From IMG/VR virus record IMGVR_UViG_3300045284_000301, positions 1 through 42,522 of that record: a stretch of DNA of 42,522 nt. One strand, given 5' to 3'. Position 1 is the first letter of the stretch; each line of letters opens with the position of its first letter. The notes under the pieces were generated by a model. That model was given only the letters and a program-made list of their open reading frames with translations, made no database searches and was not told the origin of the DNA. Shown one piece after another: positions 15,036-23,698 of this stretch. A program made the translations under genes and the position numbers. Source of the stretch: a virus.

Positions 15036-15059
15036 CATCTCTCCTTTGTGATTATGGAT

Positions 15060-15108
15060 TAGATAGGTGGAGAGGGGGTGAGGCTCTTTGTCCTCAACAC
15101 CCCCCTCC
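15060..15108 (-). repeat. GC-rich hairpin between the 101-aa gene and the 15.2 kb gap
   Basis: GGGGGTGAGG (plus strand, about 15073) pairs with CCTCAACACCCCC (about 15092) with a two-base bulge and an 8-base loop. It lies upstream of the 101-residue gene and may be a terminator or leader structure. Confidence 0.5.
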
Positions 15109-15152
15109 TACCGTCCTTCGTCCCTGTAGCTTCCAGAGGCGTTTTTTCCTCT

Positions 15153-15257
15153 CTACAGGCGTCGCTTTCCCAGCGGAAGAAGCTGAGTCCACTCATCGCT
15201 TAGCCTAGGCCACGGCCGAAGCTTTTCATACGAAGCGGTTTTTTGTTTGTTTGCCAT
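15153..15257 (-). CDS. Possible 34-aa protein in an otherwise low-coding stretch
   Basis: ATG at 15255-15257, stop at 15153. The product is basic with a Trp/Pro-rich middle (KLRPWPRLSDEWTQLLPLG), which looks more like protein than chance. The nearest GGAG is about 13 bp from the ATG, too far for a good ribosome site. A hairpin (AGAGG/CCTCT) follows the stop. Weak. Confidence 0.3.
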   Translation of the reverse strand: MANKQKTASYEKLRPWPRLSDEWTQLLPLGKRRL

Positions 15258-15460
15258 ATACAGGTAGCTACTCCTGCATAAGTGCTGTGTGTCCTTCACA
15301 GATCATGATGGGCAATGAAATATCAACTCCGCACCGGGTAGGAAGAGATTGGCAGTTGAGTCTCCATTGATTACTTCGAATAAACGCTAGGTCTGGCCGT
15401 CCCCTGACTTCGCTACTATTCGACCCATCCGCTCTGAGCCTAAGACCTGTTTAACGTCGC
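15258..15460. other. Noncoding stretch, no gene seen
   Basis: No frame with a ribosome site on either strand. It contains a near-palindrome CAGGTAGCTACTCCTG (about 15261-15277) and an unstructured middle. I looked for a tRNA in both orientations and found no clover-leaf. It may hold a promoter or a small RNA. Confidence 0.4.
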
Positions 15461-15718
15461 TCAGACGACGGTGTTTGGAATGGCAGTAACATTCAAGCCA
15501 CTCGTTGCCTCTTCGATTGGTCCTGCAAAAGTTGTCAAAAGTCCGCCAAACCACTCTGGAAGATGCACTTCTATAACGGAAGTGAGCTCGAATTTTTCGT
15601 CGCCAAGGACAAAAGTCATGGTGGCAGTCCCATCTTGATTGTCGATGAGATGCACTTCTCGAAGAGATTCGGCGATCAATCGTGCCATTTCTTCTGGTGT
15701 TTCTGGCATGTTTTCCAT
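15461..15718 (-). CDS. Hypothetical protein, 85 aa
   Basis: ATG with AAAGGAGAATCACC upstream. The N-terminus is helical (PEEMARLIAESLREVHLIDNQDG), followed by a beta-rich part (TATMTFVLGDEKFELTSVIEVHLPEWFGGLLT). No membrane span or enzyme motif. It follows the 114-residue gene by 18 bp and lies at the end of the replication operon. Not recognised. Confidence 0.65.
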   Translation of the reverse strand: MENMPETPEEMARLIAESLREVHLIDNQDGTATMTFVLGDEKFELTSVIEVHLPEWFGGLLTTFAGPIEEATSGLNVTAIPNTVV

Positions 15719-15736
15719 GGTGATTCTCCTTTGTGA

Positions 15737-16081
15737 TTAAACGACCGGTCGGTCGATTCCATGGGGTGGTGCTGGATCCGGTTCTTCGAACATCGCATCC
15801 AGATCTGTTTGTGTGTAGTTGCCGAACCGAGCCTGCTCCACGAATTCCGATGCAAACAGCTTCGGCGCATACACACGGTAGTTGTCCTCAAGCCGCGTGA
15901 GGTACCAACCAACGAAAGCTCGATGGACATTCGGCACAATCCTTCGATCGAGAGAAATATACGTCACACCGTCCTTGGTCCTGACGGTACCGATGAGTGT
16001 TGCAACCTCCTTCATGTTCTCTTCGGTGATCTCAATCGCTTCGACTGTGAACGGCTTCCTGATAAATGTCATGAATTCCAT
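15737..16081 (-). CDS. Conserved phage protein, 114 aa
   Basis: ATG 16079-16081 with AAAGGAG 6 bp upstream. A second ATG (16072) is in frame. The start TFIRKPFTVEAIEITEENMKEVATLIG and the block HRAFVGWYLTRLEDNYRVYAPKLFASEFVEQ recur in many phages of Gram-positive bacteria, usually beside replication genes. No function is established that I know of. No membrane segment. The C-terminus is Pro/Asp-rich. Confidence 0.75.
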   Translation of the reverse strand: MEFMTFIRKPFTVEAIEITEENMKEVATLIGTVRTKDGVTYISLDRRIVPNVHRAFVGWYLTRLEDNYRVYAPKLFASEFVEQARFGNYTQTDLDAMFEEPDPAPPHGIDRPVV

Positions 16082-16097
16082 GTGGCTCCTTTGCCAA

Positions 16098-16340
16098 TTA
16101 CGTGTCGAGTGACGCTCTCACCGCAGCGTCCTTTGCCTCGAGGAGCTTCCTCAGGCATGTTGATTTCTCTGGGCCATCTGGCAACATCTCTTCCATGGTG
16201 TATGCGAGATCGAAGAAGTAATTGCTCACTTCTCCTTGCTTGGTCGGCAAATGGTCATAGTCGAAGAATCGAAGAATCGCCGATGGCGCCTTCGTTGTAT
16301 CGATGTCCATTGCTTCTCTGGCTGCTTGCTCTTCGTTCAT
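16098..16340 (-). CDS. Conserved phage protein, 80 aa
   Basis: Starts at ATG 16338-16340, whose first base overlaps the previous stop (TAATG) behind GGAGG. The sequence APSAILRFFDYDHLPTKQGEVSNYFFDLAYTMEEMLPDGPEKSTCLRKLLEAKDAAVRA is the familiar phage family with a FxYDHLP core and an LRKLLEAKD end. It is small, helical and soluble. Its genes are very common in phages of Actinobacteria and Firmicutes. Function unknown. A longer upstream start is rejected because it lies inside the ssDNA-binding gene. Confidence 0.8.
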   Translation of the reverse strand: MNEEQAAREAMDIDTTKAPSAILRFFDYDHLPTKQGEVSNYFFDLAYTMEEMLPDGPEKSTCLRKLLEAKDAAVRASLDT

Positions 16341-16807
16341 TATTCCTCCACTTCGTTGACGGCATACTTGCGCTCGAGGTAGTCTTCCTCGATTGTGACG
16401 AACAGAGACTTGACGTAAGCCTTTGTTCCTGACTTGTCTCCGACCGACCACTCATACCCACGACAAATAACATCTGCCGTTTCGATGTTGGCCCAGTCGA
16501 GAACTTCGATGTTGTCTTCGTTCAGGTTTGTCCGGGCCCTTGATGTGAGCATGACAACCCGAGGTGGGTAGTTCTTGAAGCTGACAGCACATGTGATGTA
16601 AGGCGTGTCTTCGTCGCCTTCTTCTCGTGCCTCTAGATATCGGACGTTCCAGCCGTCCTTGGCCATCTTCTCCGCATCATCCGGCGGGAGGATCACAGCG
16701 AAATTCCGGTCGCCATCCCGATTGAAGGGACCTTCCTTTCCTGAGAAGTTCCGAAATATCAGCGTCGCTCCTTCTACCAAAAACGTCTTCGCTTCTGCCT
16801 GTGCCAT
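16340..16807 (-). CDS. ssDNA-binding-like replication protein
   Basis: 155 residues: FLVEGATLIFRNFSGKEGPFNRDGDRNFAVILPPDDAEKMAKDGWNVRYL ... PYITCAVSFKNYPPRVVMLTSR. I recall this family directly beside phage DNA polymerases, annotated as ssDNA-binding. It is beta-rich, as in an OB fold, with an acidic C-terminus (KYAVNEVEE), typical of SSB-like proteins. It would coat single-stranded DNA for the polymerase-primase encoded upstream. GGAGGAATAAACG precedes the ATG. Confidence 0.75.
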   Translation of the reverse strand: MAQAEAKTFLVEGATLIFRNFSGKEGPFNRDGDRNFAVILPPDDAEKMAKDGWNVRYLEAREEGDEDTPYITCAVSFKNYPPRVVMLTSRARTNLNEDNIEVLDWANIETADVICRGYEWSVGDKSGTKAYVKSLFVTIEEDYLERKYAVNEVEE

Positions 16808-16935
16808 CGTTTATTCCTCCATTACTCTTCAAAATGATCGACGGTGTATTCAGAGCGCCGTGATGCAACGCACGCTCTTTGACTCTTTCTTGCTTGAGTG
16901 CATCCTCAATATGGCCGCAGCTACAAGTTATCTCA
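16808..16935. other. 128-bp intergenic gap
   Basis: No independent gene is supported. An open frame starting inside the upstream gene (ATG at 16959-16961, ITCSCGHIEDALKQERVKERALHHG) crosses it and ends well inside the ssDNA-binding gene. The ribosome site of the ssDNA-binding gene is at the low end. Confidence 0.4.
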
Positions 16936-17121
16936 TTACGAGCTAGCCGGATGATGTGCAACTTCTTCCTTTGGGTCGTCGGTGTATGGATTTTCGGTCC
17001 AATTCGGGTCGTGGTCTGGGTGCTGGTCTTGGACGTGCGCTTTCACAGCGTCCAGAGATGGATATGTCCTGCCGTTATGGCAAGATCGAGGGCAGTAGTA
17101 CACGATTGTGTCGGTCATCAT
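16936..17121 (-). CDS. C2H2-type zinc-finger-like protein, 61 aa
   Basis: Starts at 17121 or the next ATG at 17118, overlapping the preceding stop (ATGATG with TGA). Residues 9-35 read YCPRSCHNGRTYPSLDAVKAHVQDQH: Cys-x3-Cys, twelve residues, His-x4-His, close to a C2H2 finger. The rest is acidic and probably disordered. It may bind nucleic acid or a protein partner. It lies directly downstream of the replication protein. Confidence 0.7.
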   Translation of the reverse strand: MMTDTIVYYCPRSCHNGRTYPSLDAVKAHVQDQHPDHDPNWTENPYTDDPKEEVAHHPASS

Positions 17122-17279
17122 CCTCCTAAGTCTCTACGGACAATTTCGTCTTGCGCCATTGTGAGCATGTCCAGAATACTCATCAACGTTGCCGATTTGA
17201 TCAACGTCAAGTCTGCTCCTGGATCTCTGTCGAGTGCTTGTCTGACTTCAATGATCAGTGATTCGAGATTGATCATCAT
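17118..17279 (-). CDS. Small helical protein, 53 aa
   Basis: ATGATG start overlaps the stop of the 1237-residue replication gene, with GGAGG in place, and the stop overlaps the next gene. The product MMINLESLIIEVRQALDRD ... MSILDMLTMAQDEIVRRDLGG is two amphipathic helices. The tight overlaps on both sides argue that it is real. Function unknown, perhaps an accessory to the polymerase. Confidence 0.7.
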   Translation of the reverse strand: MMINLESLIIEVRQALDRDPGADLTLIKSATLMSILDMLTMAQDEIVRRDLGG

Positions 17280-20200
17280 CCTCCTACAAATCGGTTGAAG
17301 TCGCCGTAGAAATCAATTGCCTCGTACGCATCATTCCGAAGCTTGAGGAAGTAGTTCATGTCGACGTCCAGTGGATCTCGAGCTGCTGCCATCTCTCGTT
17401 CGATCCACAAATATCCCTTGGTTCCAGCAACGGCGTAATGTTTGTCATCCTTCATACGCCAAAGCCGGCCACCACCAGTCAAGACTGGAACGAAACTACC
17501 CGTCCTACCAACATGGACAAGCTCGTCTGGTACCTGTGGGTCGTTTGAAATATCGGCGAAGTTCAGATACATCGATCCGACCGTGACAGACTTCGTTTCG
17601 CAGTAGTCGTCGAAGACGATCGGCTCATGAGTGAACAGCGTCTTGAAGACGTATGGATGCTGGAACTGTGCTCCGACAGCTTTCCATTTATCATCGAACG
17701 TCCTTGCGACGTACACAGCATCGTTCACGAGACAGAATTTCTTGAACGTGTCCTCGTGTTCGAAATCGTATCCGTACTTCTTGCCGAACTCGGTGACGAA
17801 CTGGATGATCTCCGGTGTGGCATTCGGGATCTTGATCGAATCAGTCTTGATATGCGCCACAATGAAGCCCTTAGCTTGCACTGCGTGCTTCAAGTCGATC
17901 ATGAAAAGGGCACCCCGTTTTGCGACAACGTTATCGGTATTCCGGTTGTCTTTGAAAAGGTTTGGAAAGCGCGCAGATGTGAGTCCGTAGACGATGTTAA
18001 CAACGATTTTGAGAGCGTAGGCCAGTGCCTCAGCATCTTTATCGTCACCCAAAAACTTTCCGAGCTTACCGTCAAGGAGGTTTTTGGCCACCGTGTACTT
18101 CTTACCTTTGATTGCCAGACGCGCTTCGACCAGTGCAGTGAAGTTCTTTGTGTAGGGTCCGAAGAGATCAAGTTTGATGATACTCGTCGGATGCATAGAC
18201 GCCACGTCCAGAAGGGCCACATTTTCGTAAATGCCTGGATCTCCGTAGACGTACCCACCTTCTCCCACAATCTCGCCTCGATATGTACTTTGCTTTCCAT
18301 CGAATTTATACCCCTTGAATTCCTGTGATAAGTCTGGATAATTGAATTTGGTTTGGGGATTCTTGTCGTCGCCGAATATGATCCTGCCTGTGTGAGCCTG
18401 GGTCGTATGATTGACCGTCAAACCGGACAACTCAGCCAAGATCTGTCGAGCGACAAAATCCTGTTTGCGGGCATTGAAGACCGCTTCCGTGGCTACTACA
18501 TCATTGACGCAGTATTTCACCACTTGATCCCACTTCTCCTTTGGAACGGGCTCATCCCATGGAAGATCCAACTCCATGTGGTGGATTCCGAGCTCGATCT
18601 CGAACTTCTTCAAACCCTTCTTCTCAGAGCTGAAGTCGTAAATATCAGCGTAGGAGATGTTGTACGCTTCTCCGAAGAGAGCGCTCTCACGTGACTCCAC
18701 CACGATCTTCTGGCTGAGCTTGAACAATTCCTCAAGCGGGTAGCCCAAGTAACGAGCGTAGAGAATATGGTTGTCGTACCTACGATTGTTGAATCCGATG
18801 AGCTTGAGTTGAAAGAGCTGCTCAATGTCCTTCGGTTCGGGGTTGATCATACGTACAACTTGGGCGTCACCTTCATACTTCCAGCACACGACGAAGAGAT
18901 TCGGATATACCTCTACGTCGAAGAAGGCGATTAAGCTGTCACTATTGTCCGGTACGGTTCTCATCGTGTCTTCGCTAGCGAAGCGCATTCGTTGTACGGT
19001 TTTGATACACGATGCGGCCTGATTGGTACTGCCGGCAGCGAAGGACAGAATATCGGCTCGCAAATCACGAACGTCGTACTTCAATCCCTCGTTGTATGCA
19101 TCCTCAAGGATCTTCCAGATGAAGTCGATTGAAGGCTTTGTCCCTGGATGAATTTCCTTTCGGAGATTCCGATCGATAAGGTCACGCAATCCCTTCTCGG
19201 TCTGAATGCTTTTCGTTTCAATCATGGACTTATCCTTCTTTGGCAAGCCACTGTTTAGTGTGGCAATATCAAGACTATTACACCGTGTGAGCTTCCGCCT
19301 TAGAGATGCATCGCCCAAGAGCGTCTTCACCTCAATGCCAACGTCGAACACATTCGAGAGCTCGTGTACATCTCCTGAGTAGATATAGTGCAAATGCAAA
19401 CCAGCACCACTCTGACTGAGCTCTGTATATGTCGGTGGCCATTTGGCGGCTTCCTTCAGATTCCTTTCCAGGTCTTTGTTTCCGTCCTCATCGACCAGAT
19501 CGAAGTCGATGACAATATGCTCTTCGGGTACCTTGACGAAGTGGAGTAACGACGTGTCCAAATCTGAGAGCTTGGTTTCAATGCTTGACCATTTGCGTCC
19601 AGGATATCCGCTGGGCTTTGCATACTGAGCCGGCTGATCGGGATACAGCTTGTCGAATGTCGATACTTGCTCAATCAAATCGAATGATGGATCGTCTTGT
19701 TCATACGCATGACGAGGAATGAGTCCCTTAAAGTCGGAGAACCAACTGTAATATGATGTCCCATCGATTGTCACTCGATCTGTGAAAGTATCGAAGTAGT
19801 TCTCCAATTCATCTCTGAACTTGTATTGAGGAAGAAGCCGAGTGATTCCAGAATCAGCCGCATACTCTTTGTACAAAGCATACGCCTGCTTCAAAGTAAC
19901 TCCGTCAGAGTTTTTGAATACGTCGAAATATGCCTCAACGAAGTTGTAGAACACATCCGTTCTCAGAATCATGTCCACTGGTCGATACGAGTTGTAGTAA
20001 CTCTTTCCCAGTTTCAAATATCGACCCAAGCAATGATGCGCAATTGCACCATACTCGAATTGAACTTGATGCATGAGCTTGTTGTATCGATCGAAATTGA
20101 TCGTTCGACCAGTTGGATGAATGTCGATCAACCTACGAAGAATTCCTGACTTTGCGTCAGATATCTTCACTGGCTGATTTGTTCCCATCAACAAGAAAGC

Positions 20201-20989
20201 ATTCGACCTAGCAGTGTATGTCGGTTTGTACTTTTCGTTGATCGTGATGAGGTCGTGAGCAATGATCGAATTCAACTTCGTATTGTCTTCGATCTTGGAA
20301 AGATCTCCATCGTGCTGAATCGCAACCAGTGGATTTCCTCTAAACACCTCTGTCGAAAACGAACTGCTACCACTACCCAATGCTTTTGCATCGAACACAG
20401 TAGCGTATCCATCGAACATGTCGTAGATGATGTTCAGAATTGTCGACTTTCCAGTACCTGGAGCACCATAGAAGACTAAGAACTTCTGAATCTTCCTCGA
20501 ATCGCCAGACACAATGGCTCCGATCGCCCATTCAATCTTCTCGAGCTCTTCTTCGGAATATAGAACGCTTGTCAATTCGTTCCATGCTTCTGTGGATCCA
20601 GTCTCGAGTGGATATGGAAGATGCCGAGTTGCGTAATCCGTCTTCTTGATCTCTGAGTTTGCGAACAAAATCGTTGAATCAAGAACATGATAACTGTCGC
20701 CAGCGTTTTGCATGAACCGTCTGAAGTTCATCCATTGGTTCGTGTTGAACGATTGAAGATTCGCAACCTTATACCCTGAACGCTCTTTGGCATAATTATG
20801 CAAATCTGCATCAACCAATCGAATGACATCGTACTCATCGGTCGACCACAATCCAGCGGCTTCGTCCCAAACAGCATAGAACGATCTGCCACGAATCATG
20901 AGATCCTTCGACTTAGACACAGTCCAATCTGGATACACCTCGTAGATTCCAGGTTTCTTCTCTTTAATACCGATCTTATAGAAGTCCAC
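17276..20989 (-). CDS. SF3 helicase - PrimPol primase - family B DNA polymerase fusion
   Basis: 1237 residues from GTG (GAGGGGG upstream). Domains in order: D5N-like region and SF3 helicase (Walker A YGAPGTGKST 174-183, sensor LLMGTNQP 266-273); archaeo-eukaryotic primase/PrimPol (metal site IDFDLVD 494-500, SQSGAGLHLHY 525-535, DVGIEVK 549-555); 3'-5' exonuclease (Exo I FDVEV 690-694, Exo II GFNNRRYD 732-739, Exo III YCVND 826-830); polymerase palm with motif A LLDVASMHPTSI 926-937, motif B KIVVNIVYG 993-1001 and motif C IKTDS 1047-1051. Motif A (DxxSxxPT) marks family B. Motif C has Lys-Thr-Asp instead of Asp-Thr-Asp. A single chain would unwind, prime, copy and proofread. Confidence 0.88.
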   Translation of the reverse strand: MDFYKIGIKEKKPGIYEVYPDWTVSKSKDLMIRGRSFYAVWDEAAGLWSTDEYDVIRLVDADLHNYAKERSGYKVANLQSFNTNQWMNFRRFMQNAGDSYHVLDSTILFANSEIKKTDYATRHLPYPLETGSTEAWNELTSVLYSEEELEKIEWAIGAIVSGDSRKIQKFLVFYGAPGTGKSTILNIIYDMFDGYATVFDAKALGSGSSSFSTEVFRGNPLVAIQHDGDLSKIEDNTKLNSIIAHDLITINEKYKPTYTARSNAFLLMGTNQPVKISDAKSGILRRLIDIHPTGRTINFDRYNKLMHQVQFEYGAIAHHCLGRYLKLGKSYYNSYRPVDMILRTDVFYNFVEAYFDVFKNSDGVTLKQAYALYKEYAADSGITRLLPQYKFRDELENYFDTFTDRVTIDGTSYYSWFSDFKGLIPRHAYEQDDPSFDLIEQVSTFDKLYPDQPAQYAKPSGYPGRKWSSIETKLSDLDTSLLHFVKVPEEHIVIDFDLVDEDGNKDLERNLKEAAKWPPTYTELSQSGAGLHLHYIYSGDVHELSNVFDVGIEVKTLLGDASLRRKLTRCNSLDIATLNSGLPKKDKSMIETKSIQTEKGLRDLIDRNLRKEIHPGTKPSIDFIWKILEDAYNEGLKYDVRDLRADILSFAAGSTNQAASCIKTVQRMRFASEDTMRTVPDNSDSLIAFFDVEVYPNLFVVCWKYEGDAQVVRMINPEPKDIEQLFQLKLIGFNNRRYDNHILYARYLGYPLEELFKLSQKIVVESRESALFGEAYNISYADIYDFSSEKKGLKKFEIELGIHHMELDLPWDEPVPKEKWDQVVKYCVNDVVATEAVFNARKQDFVARQILAELSGLTVNHTTQAHTGRIIFGDDKNPQTKFNYPDLSQEFKGYKFDGKQSTYRGEIVGEGGYVYGDPGIYENVALLDVASMHPTSIIKLDLFGPYTKNFTALVEARLAIKGKKYTVAKNLLDGKLGKFLGDDKDAEALAYALKIVVNIVYGLTSARFPNLFKDNRNTDNVVAKRGALFMIDLKHAVQAKGFIVAHIKTDSIKIPNATPEIIQFVTEFGKKYGYDFEHEDTFKKFCLVNDAVYVARTFDDKWKAVGAQFQHPYVFKTLFTHEPIVFDDYCETKSVTVGSMYLNFADISNDPQVPDELVHVGRTGSFVPVLTGGGRLWRMKDDKHYAVAGTKGYLWIEREMAAARDPLDVDMNYFLKLRNDAYEAIDFYGDFNRFVGG

Positions 20990-21000
20990 GGAACCCCCTC

Positions 21001-21540
21001 TCAGATATGGTGATCGACTAGATACTCACTGAACTGGTACCAGATTTCCACCTTTCTCTGATCGTTTCGACTTATGTTGTTCAATGGGAACATTCCACCT
21101 TCGCCGGTTCCACCAGAATATGTACGCCATAGAAACTGATCCAAGACGTCTGTAGCAAACTCTGCAATATCCTCTTCGGCATCATTGCAGCCTTCGAGGT
21201 GTAGGTTTGTTAGAAATATCCAGAACCAGTCTCGCACTGGCATGTCCGTCTGCCACTCAGCACGTCTGGCAAAGGCTATGAACATCTCCAGAACAGAACA
21301 CGGCAAAGCCATCATCACAGGATCTCGCTCGATCCCAATCTGATCGAAAAACTCTTTGCGTAGTTCTATTCCATCCGCAGCCCTGTTGTCATCTCCAACC
21401 ACAAGCCACACGAATTCTGTATGATGCAAAACTGAAAGCAGCGTCCAGTATGTGTTGCTCGGGCAAGGATTGTCTTCGGCGGCCACTTTAGCGTAAAGCC
21501 ACCTGAAATATACCTCTTCGAGCGGCTCATCCACTTCCAT
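21001..21540 (-). CDS. Conserved phage protein, 179 aa
   Basis: Starts at ATG with GGGAG upstream, 2 bp after the preceding stop. Tryptophan-rich and acidic: EEVYFRWLYAKV near the start, ALPCSVLEMFIAFARRAEW and VRDWFWIFLTNLHLEGCND in the middle. I recall relatives in many phages of Gram-positive bacteria, next to the same group of genes found here (21.5-24.2 kb). No membrane span and no enzyme motif. It lies just before the replication fusion gene. Confidence 0.75.
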   Translation of the reverse strand: MEVDEPLEEVYFRWLYAKVAAEDNPCPSNTYWTLLSVLHHTEFVWLVVGDDNRAADGIELRKEFFDQIGIERDPVMMALPCSVLEMFIAFARRAEWQTDMPVRDWFWIFLTNLHLEGCNDAEEDIAEFATDVLDQFLWRTYSGGTGEGGMFPLNNISRNDQRKVEIWYQFSEYLVDHHI

Positions 21541-21542
21541 GG

Positions 21543-22187
21543 TTACTCCCGTCTGAATTTGAGAACTGCTTGTGCGTGCTTGAGATCTTCACGTGCTTGT
21601 GCTTCTAAGCGTGCACCAAGAATCTCTTCGTGGTATTTGCCGTCGTGGAGAAGAATCTCCCATTCAATGCCGAGCTTGTCGTTGCGAATATAGACAATGT
21701 GAGACTCCCTTGAACCATGGCCGAATCGAAGTTCGCCCATAAGTTCTACATAGTCATACATCGGCGTATCGTCAGAATCACACATGATGTCGTCACCGGC
21801 AAAATATGTGATCGTGTCCTGATTGTATCCGCTTTCGTTCTCGATGAACTCGTCAACGTGAAGAATATAAGGCTTGTCCTTGGACCGCCTCGATTCCTCT
21901 TCATCCTGATCCCAACCTCTGTCTTCGTTTCGAACCACAGTGATCAAAGATGGATCGTTACCGACTATTACTTCATCGTCATCCTCATCGTCGACATCTT
22001 CTGGCTCAACAATAATCGTGTCCTCTCCATCGAAGAGGGTTAGCTGTTGTAGCTCATTGTTCTCGCCTCGAACTATCAACAGTTTCACCCTCTTTCTACC
22101 AGAGAAAAATCCGATCGTGAATCCGATGCCAACGGAGAGAAGAGACAACCCAGACAACTGGACAGCTCTGTTCCGAAGAATATGCAC
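21543..22187 (-). CDS. Membrane-anchored protein with acidic linker, 214 aa
   Basis: GTG start behind AGGAGGAACA. One N-terminal membrane span (LSGLSLLSVGIGFTIGFFSG), then a strongly acidic linker (EDVDDEDDDE), then a conserved C-terminal domain containing PYILHVDEFIENESGYNQDTITYFAGDDIMCDSDDTPMYDY and LGIEWEILLHDGKYHEEIL. The anchor places the C-terminal domain on one face of the membrane, probably cytoplasmic given RKR after the span. It travels with the two membrane proteins at 22.2-25.5 kb. Function unknown. Confidence 0.75.
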   Translation of the reverse strand: MHILRNRAVQLSGLSLLSVGIGFTIGFFSGRKRVKLLIVRGENNELQQLTLFDGEDTIIVEPEDVDDEDDDEVIVGNDPSLITVVRNEDRGWDQDEEESRRSKDKPYILHVDEFIENESGYNQDTITYFAGDDIMCDSDDTPMYDYVELMGELRFGHGSRESHIVYIRNDKLGIEWEILLHDGKYHEEILGARLEAQAREDLKHAQAVLKFRRE

Positions 22188-22195
22188 TGTTCCTC

Positions 22196-23050
22196 CTAGA
22201 TCAAGTCGTAGACTTGGCCATCGACATTGAAGTCGAGAATGATGCTGACTTCGTAACCGTTGACAAAATTGGCGTTGCCGGCTTCGTAGATACCGAAATC
22301 GACGAAGTTGTCACCGTTGTCACGAACCCAACCGACAATCTGACCTTGCGGCGTTCTCGGAATATCGAGGAGATCGTACGCCTCATTCAAGAAGACGTGA
22401 CCTCTCGAGTGAAGAAGATGGTTGCAGTAGTTCTGCTGAGCCTGGATGAACAGACGGTTCGCTTCGCCAGTCTTCTTCCAGTTGACATTCGACTCATCGA
22501 ACATCTTGGCGTACGGAGACCATCTGTTTGGATCTGCTCGCTTGAATTTCTCGAGCTTCCCACCTCTGCCGATCTGTTCAACCTCGATCGCATGGTAGAA
22601 CTCGAGTTCCTTCTCTTCTCCGAGCTCGTTTCGAACACGCTCACGATACGCGTCGTAGCTGGCCTGCAAAGCAGAATATCCAGCACTCAAGGCCGCATAG
22701 CGATTGTTCTGAATTCCACGAGATTTTGTGAGGCATCCGATTGATGCAACGCCGATGATCATTGCCGGCGCATACAACTTGACGATCTTGTAGGTCCCGT
22801 GAATATAGACCCTCATCATGGCCTTGTCGTGATCGAACTCGTGAGCATTTTCTTTGTGTTCGACTTGATCAACGTCCTTTTGAATTTCGTCAAGCGTCTT
22901 CTCGAGCTTCAATGTTGCACGACACGCCAACACTGTTGACGCAATCGATCCAACGATTCCGGCGACCATCAAAATGCCTGGCGCATTCTTTTGGACAACC
23001 AGCGTTTTCCTTCCGGCAAACCGGGTCACTCCTGCTGGAATGAATTTCAT
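22196..23050 (-). CDS. Membrane protein, DUF6353-like, 284 aa
   Basis: AAGGAG precedes the ATG. Two or three membrane segments (APGILMVAGIVGSIASTVLACRA and VKLYAPAMIIGVASIGCLT), then a helical region (ALSAGYSALQASYDAYRERVRNELGEEKELEFYHAIE) and a C-terminal soluble domain. It shares this plan with the 243-residue protein at 24.7-25.5 kb, including the AYxxYRxxVxxELGExKE stretch, so the two look paralogous. I recall the family as DUF6353 (from memory). It probably sits in the host membrane during infection. Confidence 0.75.
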   Translation of the reverse strand: MKFIPAGVTRFAGRKTLVVQKNAPGILMVAGIVGSIASTVLACRATLKLEKTLDEIQKDVDQVEHKENAHEFDHDKAMMRVYIHGTYKIVKLYAPAMIIGVASIGCLTKSRGIQNNRYAALSAGYSALQASYDAYRERVRNELGEEKELEFYHAIEVEQIGRGGKLEKFKRADPNRWSPYAKMFDESNVNWKKTGEANRLFIQAQQNYCNHLLHSRGHVFLNEAYDLLDIPRTPQGQIVGWVRDNGDNFVDFGIYEAGNANFVNGYEVSIILDFNVDGQVYDLI

Positions 23051-23059
23051 GACTTCTCC

Positions 23060-23689
23060 TTAATTAATTGGTTCTACTGGTGGGAGGTCGAGCAAATATC
23101 CTTCACGGATTTGCCGAACGTTTGCGTAGCTGAGATTTTCCCAGCCCCATTTGTTGTCCACATAGGTGCTCGGCAGTCCAACCAGATCGTGGAGATCTGC
23201 AACCGAAGCAACCTTGTAGACGTCGATGATGTCGGTCATTCGTTCGATGACCAGATCAGCTTCATCTCTGGAATGAAGAATGATCTCACCAACATCTTGT
23301 CTCCTTCTGGATACTCCTCCGATCGGAGGCTGATCAGGAAGAGTTCCCCTTGAGGTACGTGTGTATCGGTCAATGGGCGTAGAATATTGCACCCTGGGCC
23401 GACCTGGTTCGTACCTCTTTCTTGGCGAATCCCCATAGAAGATCCTTTCCACGCCTTTGGAAGTTGAATCAACGATTAGATTCTTGAGTGCGGGCACAAT
23501 GACCTCACCCAAGATATAGCTTCCAACATTCTTCATGTGTCCTCGTACGAATGTGTTCTTGAACTTTCGTCCAATTGATGTGGGACGATGTGTTGCATCA
23601 ACCGACACGACCTTCTCCACGACTTTGTCGGCTCTCTTCGATTTGTTGTCGCCGACTGGATTTTGTTGATTACCTGGAAACTGGTCCAT
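23060..23689 (-). CDS. Conserved phage protein, 209 aa
   Basis: AAAGGACACC precedes the ATG. A basic Asn/Gln-rich start, then ISxGRKFKNTFV-type segment SIGRKFKNTFVRGHMKNVGS, then YILGEVIVPALKNLIVDSTSKGVERIFYGD, a widespread phage signature, an Arg/Pro-rich middle, and a C-terminal block (VIERMTDIIDVYKVASVADLHDLVGLPSTYVDNKWGW). I have seen the same order of motifs in unrelated phages beside DUF6353-like membrane proteins. No function is known to me. Soluble or peripheral. Confidence 0.75.
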   Translation of the reverse strand: MDQFPGNQQNPVGDNKSKRADKVVEKVVSVDATHRPTSIGRKFKNTFVRGHMKNVGSYILGEVIVPALKNLIVDSTSKGVERIFYGDSPRKRYEPGRPRVQYSTPIDRYTRTSRGTLPDQPPIGGVSRRRQDVGEIILHSRDEADLVIERMTDIIDVYKVASVADLHDLVGLPSTYVDNKWGWENLSYANVRQIREGYLLDLPPVEPIN

Positions 23690-23698
23690 TGGTGTCCT

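Noticed and set aside
15258-15460. Possible tRNA
   Set aside because: I looked for T-arm and acceptor pairing on both strands and found none that fit.
16677-16961. 94-residue minus-strand frame starting MHIIRLARNEITCSCGH
   Set aside because: It overlaps the ssDNA-binding-like gene by about 130 bp, lacks a ribosome site and becomes low-complexity there. A short real peptide cannot be excluded.
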